DNA of 36,345 bases from Bacteroidia bacterium (GCA_009929715.1 RZZX01000016.1:1-36345); one strand, 5' to 3'. Positions 7,098 through 15,370 are shown, numbered from the stretch's first letter. The notes: a model not told the origin generated them from the letters alone. Translations and numbers: made by a program.

Positions 7098-7349
7098 CTA
7101 TTGCCAAATAAAAAAGTATCTCTCGTTGGGCAACTAAAAATTCGTTTAATACCCAAACAAACATTTTTAGGGTCAAACTCAGAGGAGTAAAGATGAGGTC
7201 AGCTTGGGCGAGATTATTTAATAGCCCCACCGATTTTTCGGATTGCCCTCTCTTAACCAGACCAAAGTCAAGCATTCATCTTCATGAATATGCAACAATT
7301 CTCTTAAAAACGACCTTTTTTGCATAAAACAACTAAAAAAAAGGATTTT

Positions 7350-7383
7350 ATTGCATTTATATTCTAGAATATCACTACTTTTG
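7350..7383 (+). promoter_or_regulatory. argR promoter with putative ARG box
   Basis: TACTTTTG (7376-7383) matches the -7 element; ATTG (7350-7353) is a near -33 element 22 nt upstream. Between them, TGCATTTATATTCT (7352-7365) agrees with the ArgR operator consensus TGAAT-N4-ATTCA at all but two positions. A perfect 14-bp palindrome, ATATTCTAGAATAT (7359-7372), overlaps it. A repressor bound here would block RNA polymerase, consistent with autoregulation of the arginine operon. Confidence 0.5.
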
Positions 7384-7408
7384 CCCCATCTAAAGAATAA
7401 TTATACAC

Positions 7409-7888
7409 ATGAAAAAGAAAGCAGATCGGTTAAACACCATCAAAATGATTATTTCCAGCAAAGAACTGGGCTCTCAAGAAGAACTACTACAAGAACTTTT
7501 CAACGAAGGTTTTGATTTGACTCAGGCTACGCTATCACGCGATCTCAAACAGCTCAAAGTGGCTAAAGCCGCAAGCATGGATGGCAAATATGTCTATGTC
7601 TTGCCCAATGATGTGATGTATAAACGCTCTAGTGATCATAGTGCAGGCGAGATGATGACCAACAATGGTTTTGTCTCTATCCAGTTCTCGGGCAACATGG
7701 CTGTTATCCGCACGCGCCCAGGCTATGCCAGCAGAATGGCCTACGATATCGACAACAGTGATTCCAAAGAGGTATTAGGTACCGTTGCCGGCGATGACAC
7801 CATTATGTTGGTCTTGCGTGAAGGGGTAACCCCAGCTCTTTTACGCCAAAAATTAACTCACATCATCCCGAATATAAACCAGAAATAA
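7409..7888 (+). CDS. argR: Arginine repressor ArgR
   Basis: This is a full-length 159-residue ArgR. The N-terminal winged helix (about 1-75) includes the recognition motif FDLTQATLSRDLKQLKVAK. The C-terminal oligomerisation and arginine-binding domain (about 85-159) includes the family signature EVLGTVAGDDTIMLVL. ArgR hexamers bind DNA when loaded with arginine and repress biosynthesis genes. It is the first gene of the operon argR-GNAT-argG-argC-argD, and a candidate ARG box lies in its own promoter. The gap to the next gene is 21 bp. The ATG at 7409 is 26 bp past the -7 element. Confidence 0.95.
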   Translation: MKKKADRLNTIKMIISSKELGSQEELLQELFNEGFDLTQATLSRDLKQLKVAKAASMDGKYVYVLPNDVMYKRSSDHSAGEMMTNNGFVSIQFSGNMAVIRTRPGYASRMAYDIDNSDSKEVLGTVAGDDTIMLVLREGVTPALLRQKLTHIIPNINQK

Positions 7889-7909
7889 ACAGTCACTTTT
7901 ATTCGCCCA

Positions 7910-8476
7910 ATGGATACTCAACAAATAGATGTTATGGTAGCCGACGCCTCACATGAGGTTTATGTTGACACTATTTTAGACACAATCAGAAAAGCTGCCG
8001 CTGTACGGGGAACGGGTATTGCCGAACGTACACACGACTATATTGCCACCAAAATGAGAGAGGGTAAAGCCATCATTGCGCTCTGCGATGAAGCATTCGT
8101 GGGATTTACATACATCGAATCTTGGGGCAACAAACAGTATGTGGCCACATCGGGACTTATTGTTCATCCCGATTATCGGGGATATGGTGTGGCCAAACGC
8201 ATCAAACAAGCTTCGTTCCAACTCGCTCGCTTGCGTTGGCCGAGGGCTAAAATCTTTAGCCTCACATCGGGGGCTGCCGTCATGAAGATGAATACCGAAT
8301 TGGGCTATGTGCCGGTCACCTTCAACGAGCTGACAGACGATGAGGCGTTTTGGCGAGGATGTGAAGGGTGCATTAATCACGACATTTTAGTGGCCAAAGA
8401 GCGCAAGTTCTGCATCTGCACAGCAATGCTTTATGACCCAACAGAGTCTAAGAATAACCCAAAAGAATCAGTATAA
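7910..8476 (+). CDS. GNAT acyltransferase, candidate N-succinylglutamate synthase
   Basis: This 188-residue GNAT-fold acyltransferase has the CoA-binding signature SGLIVHPDYRGYGVAKRIKQ at about residues 83-102; the preceding strand is FVGFTYIESWG. It sits inside the arginine operon, 21 bp after argR and 24 bp before argG. The window has no argA or argJ. In Bacteroides the pathway is known to use N-succinylornithine, which requires an enzyme that succinylates glutamate in the first step. By position and family this protein is the best candidate. I recall that fitness data from B. thetaiotaomicron pointed to such a GNAT, but cannot check it here. The GNAT fold is visible; the substrate is inferred. 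The C-terminus contains a Cys-rich stretch (GCEGCIN, KFCICTA). Confidence 0.75.
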   Translation: MDTQQIDVMVADASHEVYVDTILDTIRKAAAVRGTGIAERTHDYIATKMREGKAIIALCDEAFVGFTYIESWGNKQYVATSGLIVHPDYRGYGVAKRIKQASFQLARLRWPRAKIFSLTSGAAVMKMNTELGYVPVTFNELTDDEAFWRGCEGCINHDILVAKERKFCICTAMLYDPTESKNNPKESV

Positions 8477-8500
8477 GATACCATTAATATAGAAAACAAC

Positions 8501-9706
8501 ATGGAACAGAAAAAGAGAGTGGTAGTAGCATTCAGTGGCGGTTTGGACACCTCATTCACTGTCATGTACCTAACCAAAGAGAAGGGCTATGAAGTGTATG
8601 CGGCTTGTGCCGATACAGGTGGTTTTAGCCCTGAGCAACTTAAACAGAATGAAGAGAATGCCTATAAGCTAGGGGCAGTGGGTTACATCAACTTGGATGT
8701 GACGAAAGAGTACTACGAAAAGAGCTTGAAATACATGATTTATGGCAATGTACTGCGCAACGGAACTTACCCTATTTCGGTCAGCTCGGAACGTATTTTC
8801 CAAGCCTTGGCTATCGCTCGGTATGCCAACGAGATTAAAGCGGATGCCATTGCTCACGGTTCTACTGGTGCAGGGAATGACCAGATTCGGTTCGACATGA
8901 CTTTTCTTGTCCTAGCTCCGAATGTGGAGATCATCACGCTGACACGCGATATGGCCTTAAGCCGCCAAGAGGAGATCGATTACCTCAACAAAAACGACTT
9001 CTTTGCCGATTTTACAAAACTAAAATACTCGTACAACGTGGGGTTATGGGGGACGTCAATCTGCGGAGGCGAGATTTTAGATTCAGCACAAGGGCTACCC
9101 GAAACTGCTTATTTGAAGCAAGTTGAAAAAAAAGAGAGCGAAATATTGCGTTTAGAATTTAAAAAAGGCGAACTTTATGCGGTCAACGGAGAGGTGTTCG
9201 ATGACAAAATACAAGCCATCCAAAAAGTAGAAGAGATTGGTGCCGCTTATGGTATCGGACGAGATATGCACGTAGGCGACACCATTGTTGGCATCAAAGG
9301 ACGCGTCGGTTTTGAAGCGGCTGCTCCAATGCTGATCATTGGTGCGCACCGTTTTCTAGAGAAATATACATTAAGCAAATGGCAACAATACTGGAAAGAT
9401 CAGGTAGCCAACTGGTATGGGATGTTTCTCCATGAGAGTCAATACTTGGAACCGGTCATGCGGGATATCGAAGCGATGCTGACAAACAGCCAACGGAACG
9501 TCAACGGTACCGTGAGCCTAGAACTTCGCCCGCTCTCATTCTCGACTATCGGAGTCGAGTCGGAAGATGACTTGGTCAAATCGAAATTGGGTGAATATGG
9601 TGAGATGCAGAAAGGGTGGACAGCCGAAGATGCCAAAGGATTCATCAAAGTGACATCGACACCGCTACGTGTATACTATGGCAACCATAAAGATGAACAA
9701 ATATGA
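8501..9706 (+). CDS. argG: Argininosuccinate synthase
   Basis: The product catalyses ATP-dependent condensation of citrulline and aspartate to argininosuccinate in the cytoplasm. The 401-residue length is normal for the family. The ATP pyrophosphatase loop AFSGGLDTS lies at residues 10-18, and the region HGSTGAGNDQIRFD, which contacts citrulline and aspartate, is intact. Other family motifs include SYNVGLWGTSICGGEI. The gene overlaps argC by 4 bp (ATGA), indicating translational coupling within the arginine operon. The substrate-binding motifs look conventional, as expected, since the succinyl group has been removed before this step. Confidence 0.96.
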   Translation: MEQKKRVVVAFSGGLDTSFTVMYLTKEKGYEVYAACADTGGFSPEQLKQNEENAYKLGAVGYINLDVTKEYYEKSLKYMIYGNVLRNGTYPISVSSERIFQALAIARYANEIKADAIAHGSTGAGNDQIRFDMTFLVLAPNVEIITLTRDMALSRQEEIDYLNKNDFFADFTKLKYSYNVGLWGTSICGGEILDSAQGLPETAYLKQVEKKESEILRLEFKKGELYAVNGEVFDDKIQAIQKVEEIGAAYGIGRDMHVGDTIVGIKGRVGFEAAAPMLIIGAHRFLEKYTLSKWQQYWKDQVANWYGMFLHESQYLEPVMRDIEAMLTNSQRNVNGTVSLELRPLSFSTIGVESEDDLVKSKLGEYGEMQKGWTAEDAKGFIKVTSTPLRVYYGNHKDEQI

Positions 9707-10671
9707 TAAAAGCAGGTATTATAGGAGGAGCGGGTTATACAGCAGGGGAATTAATTCGCCTACTCATTAACCATCCGGAAACAGAAATAGTCTTTATCCA
9801 CAGCAACAGCAATGCCGGTAATAAGATTACCGACGTGCACGAAGGACTTTACGGCGAAACAGATTTGTCTTTCACCGACCAACTCCTTCTTGATGAAATA
9901 GACGTGCTCTTTTTTTGTACAGCTCACGGCGACACCAAGAAGTTCATGGATAGCCACAACCTCCCTGAGAGCCTAAAAGTAATCGATTTATCGATGGATT
10001 ATCGCCTCAAAAGTGAAGAGCACGATTTTGTTTACGGTCTGCCGGAACTGAATCGCCGGGCTACCTGCACGGCTCGTTATGTGGCCAATCCGGGGTGCTT
10101 TGCTACCTGCATCGAATTGGGTCTATTGCCGTTGGCCAAAAACCTCTTACTCAGCGGCGACATCACGATCAATGCCATTACAGGCAGCACAGGTGCCGGA
10201 GTTAAGCCTCAACCAACCAGCCATTTCAGTTGGCGAGACAACAACATGAGTGTTTACAAGCCTTTCGAACATCAGCATCTTCCTGAGATCACCCAAGCCT
10301 TGCAACAACTTCAACAAAGTTTCAATGCCGACATCAGCTTCATCCCTTACAGAGGTAATTTCCCAAGAGGAATATTCACCACGATCCTGATGAAAACAAA
10401 GGTTTCACTGGAAGAGTTGGTACGCATGTATGAGGCCTATTACGATAAAGATTCATTTGTCCACATCGTCGATAAAAACATCGATCTCAAGCAAGTGGTC
10501 AACACCAACAAATGTTTGATTCATCTTGAGAAGCAAGGCGATAAACTTTTGATTATTTCGTGCATAGACAACCTCTTGAAAGGTGCTAGCGGACAAGCCG
10601 TACACAACATGAACCTGATGTTCAACCTTGAGGAGACCATCGGACTACGCCTCAAGCCATCGGCTTTCTAA
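9703..10671 (+). CDS. argC: N-acyl-gamma-glutamyl-phosphate reductase
   Basis: ArgC reduces N-acylglutamyl phosphate to the semialdehyde with NADPH, the third step of arginine synthesis. At 322 residues it is slightly shorter than the E. coli enzyme. The N-terminal nucleotide-binding motif IIGGAGYTAGELIRLL is clear, and the catalytic cysteine is Cys132 in VANPGCFATC. The active-site region TGSTGAGVKP and the later FIPYRGNFPRGIFTT are typical. In Bacteroides the natural substrate is expected to be the N-succinyl compound; that is family knowledge, not visible here. The start overlaps the stop of argG. A hairpin lies in the 96-bp gap to argD. Confidence 0.94.
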   Translation: MIKAGIIGGAGYTAGELIRLLINHPETEIVFIHSNSNAGNKITDVHEGLYGETDLSFTDQLLLDEIDVLFFCTAHGDTKKFMDSHNLPESLKVIDLSMDYRLKSEEHDFVYGLPELNRRATCTARYVANPGCFATCIELGLLPLAKNLLLSGDITINAITGSTGAGVKPQPTSHFSWRDNNMSVYKPFEHQHLPEITQALQQLQQSFNADISFIPYRGNFPRGIFTTILMKTKVSLEELVRMYEAYYDKDSFVHIVDKNIDLKQVVNTNKCLIHLEKQGDKLLIISCIDNLLKGASGQAVHNMNLMFNLEETIGLRLKPSAF

Positions 10672-10710
10672 CACGCTATAACTGATTTATTTAAAACAGC
10701 TCCACAGAAA

Positions 10711-10737
10711 GAATGCCCCGCTTAAACGGGTGCATTC
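10711..10737 (+). promoter_or_regulatory. Intercistronic hairpin between argC and argD
   Basis: GAATGCCCCG (10711-10720) pairs with CGGGTGCATTC (10727-10737) with one bulged base and a 6-nt loop. No T run follows, so it is more likely a processing or stability element than a terminator. No -7 element precedes argD. Confidence 0.5.
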
Positions 10738-10767
10738 TCAGGGAGTGTACACTAAAACCACATACGT

Positions 10768-11889
10768 ATGAAACTATTCGATGTCTATCCTTTGTTTGAT
10801 ATCAACATTGTTAAAGGAGAAGGCTGCCGGGTCTGGGACGACCAAGGTACACCCTACCTCGACCTTTATGGCGGTCATGCCGTGATCTCCATCGGACACG
10901 CCCACCCACACTATGTAGAAGCCATCAGCCACCAAGTAGGCACATTAGGTTTTTACTCCAACTCCGTAATCAACCGTCTACAAGAAGAGGTGGCAGAACG
11001 ACTCGGCAGGCTATCCGGCTATCCCGATTATTCCTTATTCTTGGTCAACAGTGGTGCCGAAGCCAATGAAAATGCCCTTAAATTAGCCTCCTTTCACAAC
11101 GGACGCACTCGGATCATCGCCTTCAACAAAGCTTTTCACGGGCGGACATCCCTAGCTGTAGAAGCCACCGATAACCCCAAAATTTGCGCACCGATCAACC
11201 AAAACAACCACGTGACCTACCTCCCACTCAACAACATAGAAGCAGTGCGTGCCGAGTTGCAAAAGGGAGATGTCTGTGCGGTGATCATTGAAGGCATTCA
11301 AGGCGTCGGTGGTATACAACTTCCCACGCCAACCTTCCTACAAGAGTTGCGTGCGTGCTGTACCGAAGCCGATGCGGTACTTATCCTCGATGAAATACAG
11401 AGTGGCTATGGACGAAGTGGCCGATTCTTTGCCCACCAACACAGCGGCATTAAGCCCGATCTCATTACGGTAGCCAAGGGGATAGCCAACGGCTTCCCGA
11501 TGGGGGGCGTACTTATCAGCCCGATGTTCCAAGCCGTGCACGGTCAGCTAGGCACCACCTTTGGTGGAAATCACTTGGCTTGCAGTGCAGCATTGGCCGT
11601 AATGGACGTCATGGAACAAGAGCACCTGATAGAACATGCGGCTCAACTGGGTGATTACTTGATGAACGAACTTCGCCAATTACCTTCCATCAAAGAGGTG
11701 CGCGGTTGCGGATTGATGATCGGCATAGAGTTCGCAGAACCAGTCAAGGAACTTCGCAATCGGTTGATTCATGACGAGCACATCTTTACCGGTGCGAGCG
11801 GAACATCTGTCATCCGCCTTCTGCCACCACTCTGCCTAACTCGCTCAGAGGCCGATGAGTTCCTGACCAAGTTCAAAAAACTGCTGTAA
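10768..11889 (+). CDS. argD: N-acyl (probably succinyl) ornithine aminotransferase
   Basis: This class III PLP-dependent aminotransferase converts N-acylglutamate semialdehyde and glutamate to N-acylornithine. It has 373 residues, the usual size for short ArgD proteins. The PLP lysine is Lys237 in ITVAKGIANGFPMGG; the preceding aspartate motif is LILDEIQSGYGRSG, and the phosphate-binding SGAEANENALKLA lies near residues 95-107. Location after argC supports ArgD over other aminotransferases of the class. In Bacteroides the substrate should be the N-succinyl form. It appears to be the last gene of the arginine operon, since a terminator-like hairpin and a new -7 box lie before proC. Confidence 0.92.
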   Translation: MKLFDVYPLFDINIVKGEGCRVWDDQGTPYLDLYGGHAVISIGHAHPHYVEAISHQVGTLGFYSNSVINRLQEEVAERLGRLSGYPDYSLFLVNSGAEANENALKLASFHNGRTRIIAFNKAFHGRTSLAVEATDNPKICAPINQNNHVTYLPLNNIEAVRAELQKGDVCAVIIEGIQGVGGIQLPTPTFLQELRACCTEADAVLILDEIQSGYGRSGRFFAHQHSGIKPDLITVAKGIANGFPMGGVLISPMFQAVHGQLGTTFGGNHLACSAALAVMDVMEQEHLIEHAAQLGDYLMNELRQLPSIKEVRGCGLMIGIEFAEPVKELRNRLIHDEHIFTGASGTSVIRLLPPLCLTRSEADEFLTKFKKLL

Positions 11890-11893
11890 ATAA

Positions 11894-11924
11894 GATGGTG
11901 AGAGACACCATTAAATAGACCATC
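11894..11924 (+). promoter_or_regulatory. Candidate alternative pairing after argD
   Basis: GATGGTG (11894-11900) can pair with CACCAT (11906-11911) through a 5-nt loop, or with ACCATC (11919-11924). The two pairings exclude each other and lie just before a terminator-like hairpin. The stems are short (6 bp), so this may be chance. Confidence 0.25.
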
Positions 11925-11929
11925 ATGAC

Positions 11930-11971
11930 ACGCGGGGATATATCACTTGGATACATTCCCGCGTCTCCTTT
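11930..11971 (+). terminator. Terminator-like hairpin after argD
   Basis: ACGCGGG (11930-11936) pairs with CCCGCGT (11958-11964). The tail CTCCTTTTG includes a short T run. It lies 40 bp after the argD stop and ahead of a separate proC promoter. Confidence 0.6.
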
Positions 11972-12097
11972 TGCAAGATCCGCGTTGGAGAGCAAACCGC
12001 AAGAAATACAGCTCAACAAAATATCAGGTTGCTCATTTTTTATTCTTTTTTGAGTTAAAATATCAGTTATAAAAGCTTCATTTATCATTTTTAAATA

Positions 12098-12105
12098 TAC
12101 CTTTG
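12098..12105 (+). promoter_or_regulatory. -7 element of proC
   Basis: TACCTTTG matches TAnnTTTG, 33 bp before the ATG at 12139. No exact -33 TTTG is seen. Confidence 0.5.
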
Positions 12106-12138
12106 CCGATATCGTAACACTTAAAACAAGAGTCGATC

Positions 12139-12909
12139 ATGAAAGTAGCTATCATTGGTGCCGGTAATATGGGCAGTGCCATAGCCGGTGGATTGGCGCA
12201 AGGCCAATTCATTTCAACCGAACAAATCACGGTATCTAACCCTAGTAATGAGAAGTTGGAACGCCTCAAAGCCAGTTATCCAACTATCCACATAACCAAC
12301 AACAATGTGGAAGCGGCCATGCAGGCAGACCTAATTATTGTAGCAGTGAAACCGTGGCTCGTCGAATCTGTTATCCGACCGCTTAAACTGAAAAAACCGC
12401 AACTATTAGTCTCGTTGGCTGCGGGAGTAAGTTTCGAACAGCTAGCGCACTATGCCAACTCCGAACTAACTATGTTTCGGGTTATCCCCAACACCGCCAT
12501 TGAGCAACAAGCCAGTATGACCGTCATTGCCGAGCGTAATGCCAGTACCGAACAGCAACAAACCATTCTCTCTATCTTCAGCGAGATGGGACGCGCCATG
12601 ATGCTACCCGAAAATCAAATGGGAGCAGCTACCGCCTTAGCCTCTTGTGGACTTGCTTACGTGATGAAGTATGTACAAGCAGCTATGCAAGCAGGTGTGG
12701 AAAGCGGCCTTCGTCCGCATGAAGCGATGACCTTGGTCGCACAATCCTTGGAAGGGGCTGCACAGATTTTACTAAACACCTCCACGCATCCGAGCTTGGA
12801 AATCGATAAAATCACCACACCCGGAGGCCTCACAATTAAAGGACTCAATGCCTTGGAACACGAAGGCTTTACATCGGCAGTGATCAAAGCGATGAAAGCG
12901 GCTCAATAG
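12139..12909 (+). CDS. proC: Pyrroline-5-carboxylate reductase
   Basis: ProC reduces pyrroline-5-carboxylate to proline with NAD(P)H. The 256-residue protein has the N-terminal Rossmann motif IIGAGNMGSAIAGGL and the C-terminal dimerisation domain with LASCGLAYVMKYVQAAMQAG and TTPGGLTIKGLNALE, both diagnostic. Proline and arginine synthesis share the glutamate semialdehyde level, which makes the position after argD sensible. It has its own promoter and is followed, after a long hairpin, by the XRE-cupin gene 82 bp downstream. Confidence 0.95.
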   Translation: MKVAIIGAGNMGSAIAGGLAQGQFISTEQITVSNPSNEKLERLKASYPTIHITNNNVEAAMQADLIIVAVKPWLVESVIRPLKLKKPQLLVSLAAGVSFEQLAHYANSELTMFRVIPNTAIEQQASMTVIAERNASTEQQQTILSIFSEMGRAMMLPENQMGAATALASCGLAYVMKYVQAAMQAGVESGLRPHEAMTLVAQSLEGAAQILLNTSTHPSLEIDKITTPGGLTIKGLNALEHEGFTSAVIKAMKAAQ

Positions 12910-12924
12910 ACTAACTAACCCGTT

Positions 12925-12969
12925 CTATGTTTCGATTAAATAGGAGACAATAGCCTCCTCGAAACATAG
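12925..12969 (+). promoter_or_regulatory. Two-tier hairpin between proC and the XRE-cupin gene
   Basis: CTATGTTTCGA (12925-12935) and TCGAAACATAG (12959-12969) form a perfect 11-bp stem. Inside it GGAG (12943-12946) can pair with CTCC (12955-12958). It lies 22 bp before the start codon at 12992 and has no T tail. It may tune expression of the downstream pair. Confidence 0.55.
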
Positions 12970-12991
12970 GACCCACTCAATAACTCAACTT

Positions 12992-13546
12992 ATGGATGAA
13001 CAAATTAAACTGATAGCCGAACGTTTGAAAGGCCTGCGTGAGGTCCTCGAACTATCGGCTGAGGAGGTTGTACGCGATTGCAACCTACCCATCGAAGAGT
13101 ACACCCAAGCAGAAAGTGGCGAATACGACATCTCCGTGAGCATGCTCCAAAAGATTGCTCGCCGTTATGGCATCGCTTTGGATGCGCTAATGTTCGGTGA
13201 AGAGCCTAAAATGAACAGCTACTTCCTGACCCGTGCAGGACAAGGTGTCAGCATCGAACGCACCAAAGCTTATAAATATCAGGCACTTGCAGCCGGGTTT
13301 ATGAACCGAACGGCCGATCCGTTTATCGTGACCGTTGAGCCCAAACCGGAGGAGACACCGATACAGTTCAACAGCCACGACGGACAAGAGTTCAACTTGG
13401 TGCTCGAAGGGCGCATGATGCTCAACATCAACGGCAAGGAGCTTATTCTCAACGAAGGAGATAGCCTCTATTTCAACTCTAAACTTCCACATGGCATGAA
13501 AGCACTCGACGGAAAAGTGGTGCGCTTTCTAGCCGTAATCATGTAG
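12992..13546 (+). CDS. XRE-family regulator with C-terminal cupin
   Basis: The 184-residue protein has an N-terminal helix-turn-helix of the XRE type (about 5-62: LKGLREVLELSAEEVVRDC, then VSMLQKIARRYGIALDALM). A cupin_2 barrel follows (about 105-184: FNSHDGQEFNLVLEGRMML, then GDSLYFNSKLPHGMKAL). The cupin probably senses a small molecule or metal. PuuR-like and other regulators with this architecture control catabolic genes beside them. The gene is 8 bp from the acyl-CoA synthetase gene, so that gene is its likely target; a link to proC is weaker. The ligand is unknown. The cupin histidines are partly conserved (SHDGQEF, PHG). Confidence 0.88.
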   Translation: MDEQIKLIAERLKGLREVLELSAEEVVRDCNLPIEEYTQAESGEYDISVSMLQKIARRYGIALDALMFGEEPKMNSYFLTRAGQGVSIERTKAYKYQALAAGFMNRTADPFIVTVEPKPEETPIQFNSHDGQEFNLVLEGRMMLNINGKELILNEGDSLYFNSKLPHGMKALDGKVVRFLAVIM

Positions 13547-13554
13547 TTTTTATT

Positions 13555-15210
13555 ATGGTAGAAAGATTCTTAAAACAGACACAGTTTACTTCTCAGGAAG
13601 ATTTTATAAACAACTTACAAATTCAGGTACCAGACTGCTTCAACTTCGGCTACGATGTTGTCGACGCTTGGGCTGCTGAACAACCGAACAAAAAGGCGCT
13701 ATTGTGGACCAACGACAAAGGTGAACACCGACAGTTCACCTTTGCCGAGATGAAACAGTACTCAGACCAGACAGCCTCATACTTCCAACAATTAGGAGTA
13801 AGCCGGGGCGACATGGTGATGCTGATTTTGAAACGACGCTATGAGTTTTGGTTTAGCATCATCGCTCTCCATAAACTCGGGGCAACGGTCATTCCGGCTA
13901 CCCACCTACTCACTAAAAAAGACATCGTCTACCGGTGCCAGGCAGCCGACATCAAACTGATTGTGGCAGCAGGTGAAGAGCCCATCACGACGCACATTCT
14001 GGAGGCACTGTCCCAATGCCCCTCGGTTAAACAAGTCGTCAGCGTAGGACCAGAGGTGCCAGCCCCTTTCGGAGACTTCCACCAAGGAATCGAGCAAGCT
14101 CCACCTTTTATTCGACCCGATGTGGTGAACAGCAACGACGATTTATCGCTTATGTACTTCACCTCCGGAACCACCGGCGAACCCAAAATGGTGGCGCACG
14201 ATTTTACCTATCCACTAGGTCACATCGTCACCGGCTCTTTTTGGCACAACCTCAACTCTGAAAGTCTCCACCTCACCATCGCCGATACCGGTTGGGGAAA
14301 AGCCGTCTGGGGAAAGTTGTACGGTCAATGGATTGCCGGGGCCAACATCTTTGTCTATGACCACGACAAGTTCACGCCATCGGCTATTTTAGAAAAGATA
14401 CACGAGTACCGTATCACCTCCCTGTGTGCACCTCCCACCATCTTCCGTTTTCTAATTCGAGAAGACTTGAGCCGATACGATCTCTCATCGCTCCAATATT
14501 GCACCATAGCCGGTGAAGCGCTTAATCCGGCCGTGTTCGAGACCTTCAAAAAGCTCACCGGCATCTCCCTGATGGAAGGGTTTGGGCAAACAGAGACAAC
14601 CTTAACCGTAGCCACCATGCCGTGGATGATACCCAAACCGGGGAGTATGGGACTGCCTAATCCACAGTACGAGGTCGACCTGATTGATGCCAACAGGCGT
14701 TCGGTGGAAGCAGGTGAACAAGGACAGATTATTATCCGAACCGACAAGAAAAAACCATTGGGATTATTTAAAGAGTACTACCGCGATAGCCAACGCACAC
14801 ACGAGGCTTGGCACGACCACATCTATTACACAGGCGATGTTGCGTGGAAAGACGAAGATGGATACCTTTGGTTTGTTGGCCGTGCCGACGATGTGATTAA
14901 AAGCTCAGGCTACCGCATCGGCCCATTCGAAGTAGAAAGTGCCTTAATGACCCACCCTGCTGTGGTGGAATGTGCCATCACCGGTGTACCCGATGAGATT
15001 CGCGGGCAAGTAGTCAAAGCCACCATTATCCTGAGTCGAGAGTACAAAGAGAAAGCCAATGAAACCTTGATCAAGGAACTTCAAGACCATGTTAAGCGAG
15101 TAACAGCTCCCTACAAATACCCTCGCATCATAGAATTTGTGGAAGAACTCCCCAAAACCATCAGCGGGAAAATCCGCCGGGTAGAGATCCGACAAAAGAC
15201 TCAGGAATAA
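13555..15210 (+). CDS. AMP-forming acyl-CoA synthetase (medium-chain/aryl type)
   Basis: The product activates a carboxylic acid with ATP and CoA through an acyl-adenylate. It has 551 residues. The phosphate-binding loop TSGTTGEPK is at 203-211, followed by the motifs EGFGQTETT and YYTGDVAWKDEDGYLWFVGR. The catalytic lysine of the C-terminal domain is Lys539 in TISGKIRR. The sequence resembles the acetyl-CoA synthetase/medium-chain (ACSM) group rather than the longer Acs proper. The substrate cannot be told from the sequence; short, branched or aromatic acids are possible. It is paired with the XRE-cupin gene upstream and ends the transcription unit, with a terminator at 15245-15287. Confidence 0.9.
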   Translation: MVERFLKQTQFTSQEDFINNLQIQVPDCFNFGYDVVDAWAAEQPNKKALLWTNDKGEHRQFTFAEMKQYSDQTASYFQQLGVSRGDMVMLILKRRYEFWFSIIALHKLGATVIPATHLLTKKDIVYRCQAADIKLIVAAGEEPITTHILEALSQCPSVKQVVSVGPEVPAPFGDFHQGIEQAPPFIRPDVVNSNDDLSLMYFTSGTTGEPKMVAHDFTYPLGHIVTGSFWHNLNSESLHLTIADTGWGKAVWGKLYGQWIAGANIFVYDHDKFTPSAILEKIHEYRITSLCAPPTIFRFLIREDLSRYDLSSLQYCTIAGEALNPAVFETFKKLTGISLMEGFGQTETTLTVATMPWMIPKPGSMGLPNPQYEVDLIDANRRSVEAGEQGQIIIRTDKKKPLGLFKEYYRDSQRTHEAWHDHIYYTGDVAWKDEDGYLWFVGRADDVIKSSGYRIGPFEVESALMTHPAVVECAITGVPDEIRGQVVKATIILSREYKEKANETLIKELQDHVKRVTAPYKYPRIIEFVEELPKTISGKIRRVEIRQKTQE

Positions 15211-15244
15211 TTTTTCTTGAGCAACAGTTCTATTTAAAACAGCT

Positions 15245-15287
15245 AACTCCTTTAATAACAGAGTAATTTTCGGTTATTAAAGGAGTT
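15245..15287 (+). terminator. Terminator of the proC-XRE-acyl-CoA synthetase unit
   Basis: A perfect 15-bp stem, AACTCCTTTAATAAC (15245-15259) with GTTATTAAAGGAGTT (15273-15287). The following GCTCTTATTTG is only moderately T-rich. It sits 34 bp past the stop codon. Confidence 0.75.
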
Positions 15288-15362
15288 GCTCTTATTTGTA
15301 CAACAGACAATTTTCTCTATAAAAAAACAAGAGATTTCTATGCGCCAATAAAAAAATGCGTT

Positions 15363-15370
15363 TATCTTTG
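15363..15370 (+). promoter_or_regulatory. -7 element of the DUF2007-like gene
   Basis: TATCTTTG matches TAnnTTTG. The start codon is 110 bp downstream, leaving a leader of about 100 nt that contains a small GGGC/GCCC hairpin near 15408-15420. I do not recognise a riboswitch in it. Confidence 0.5.

Larger units (their letters stand above)
6745..7408. other. Non-coding interval between the tRNAs and argR
   Basis: About 660 bp without a gene I would defend. It contains the tail of the tRNA terminator, a 22-bp tandem palindromic array (7004-7097) and the argR promoter and operator (7350-7383). The remaining sequence on both sides of the array shows no coding bias; the open frames there run through the repeats. 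Confidence 0.7.

Noticed and set aside
7057..7275. 72-codon minus-strand frame overlapping the 22-bp array
   Set aside because: It runs through the repeats, whose 22-bp period breaks any frame logic; the composition is not protein-like and there is no promoter.
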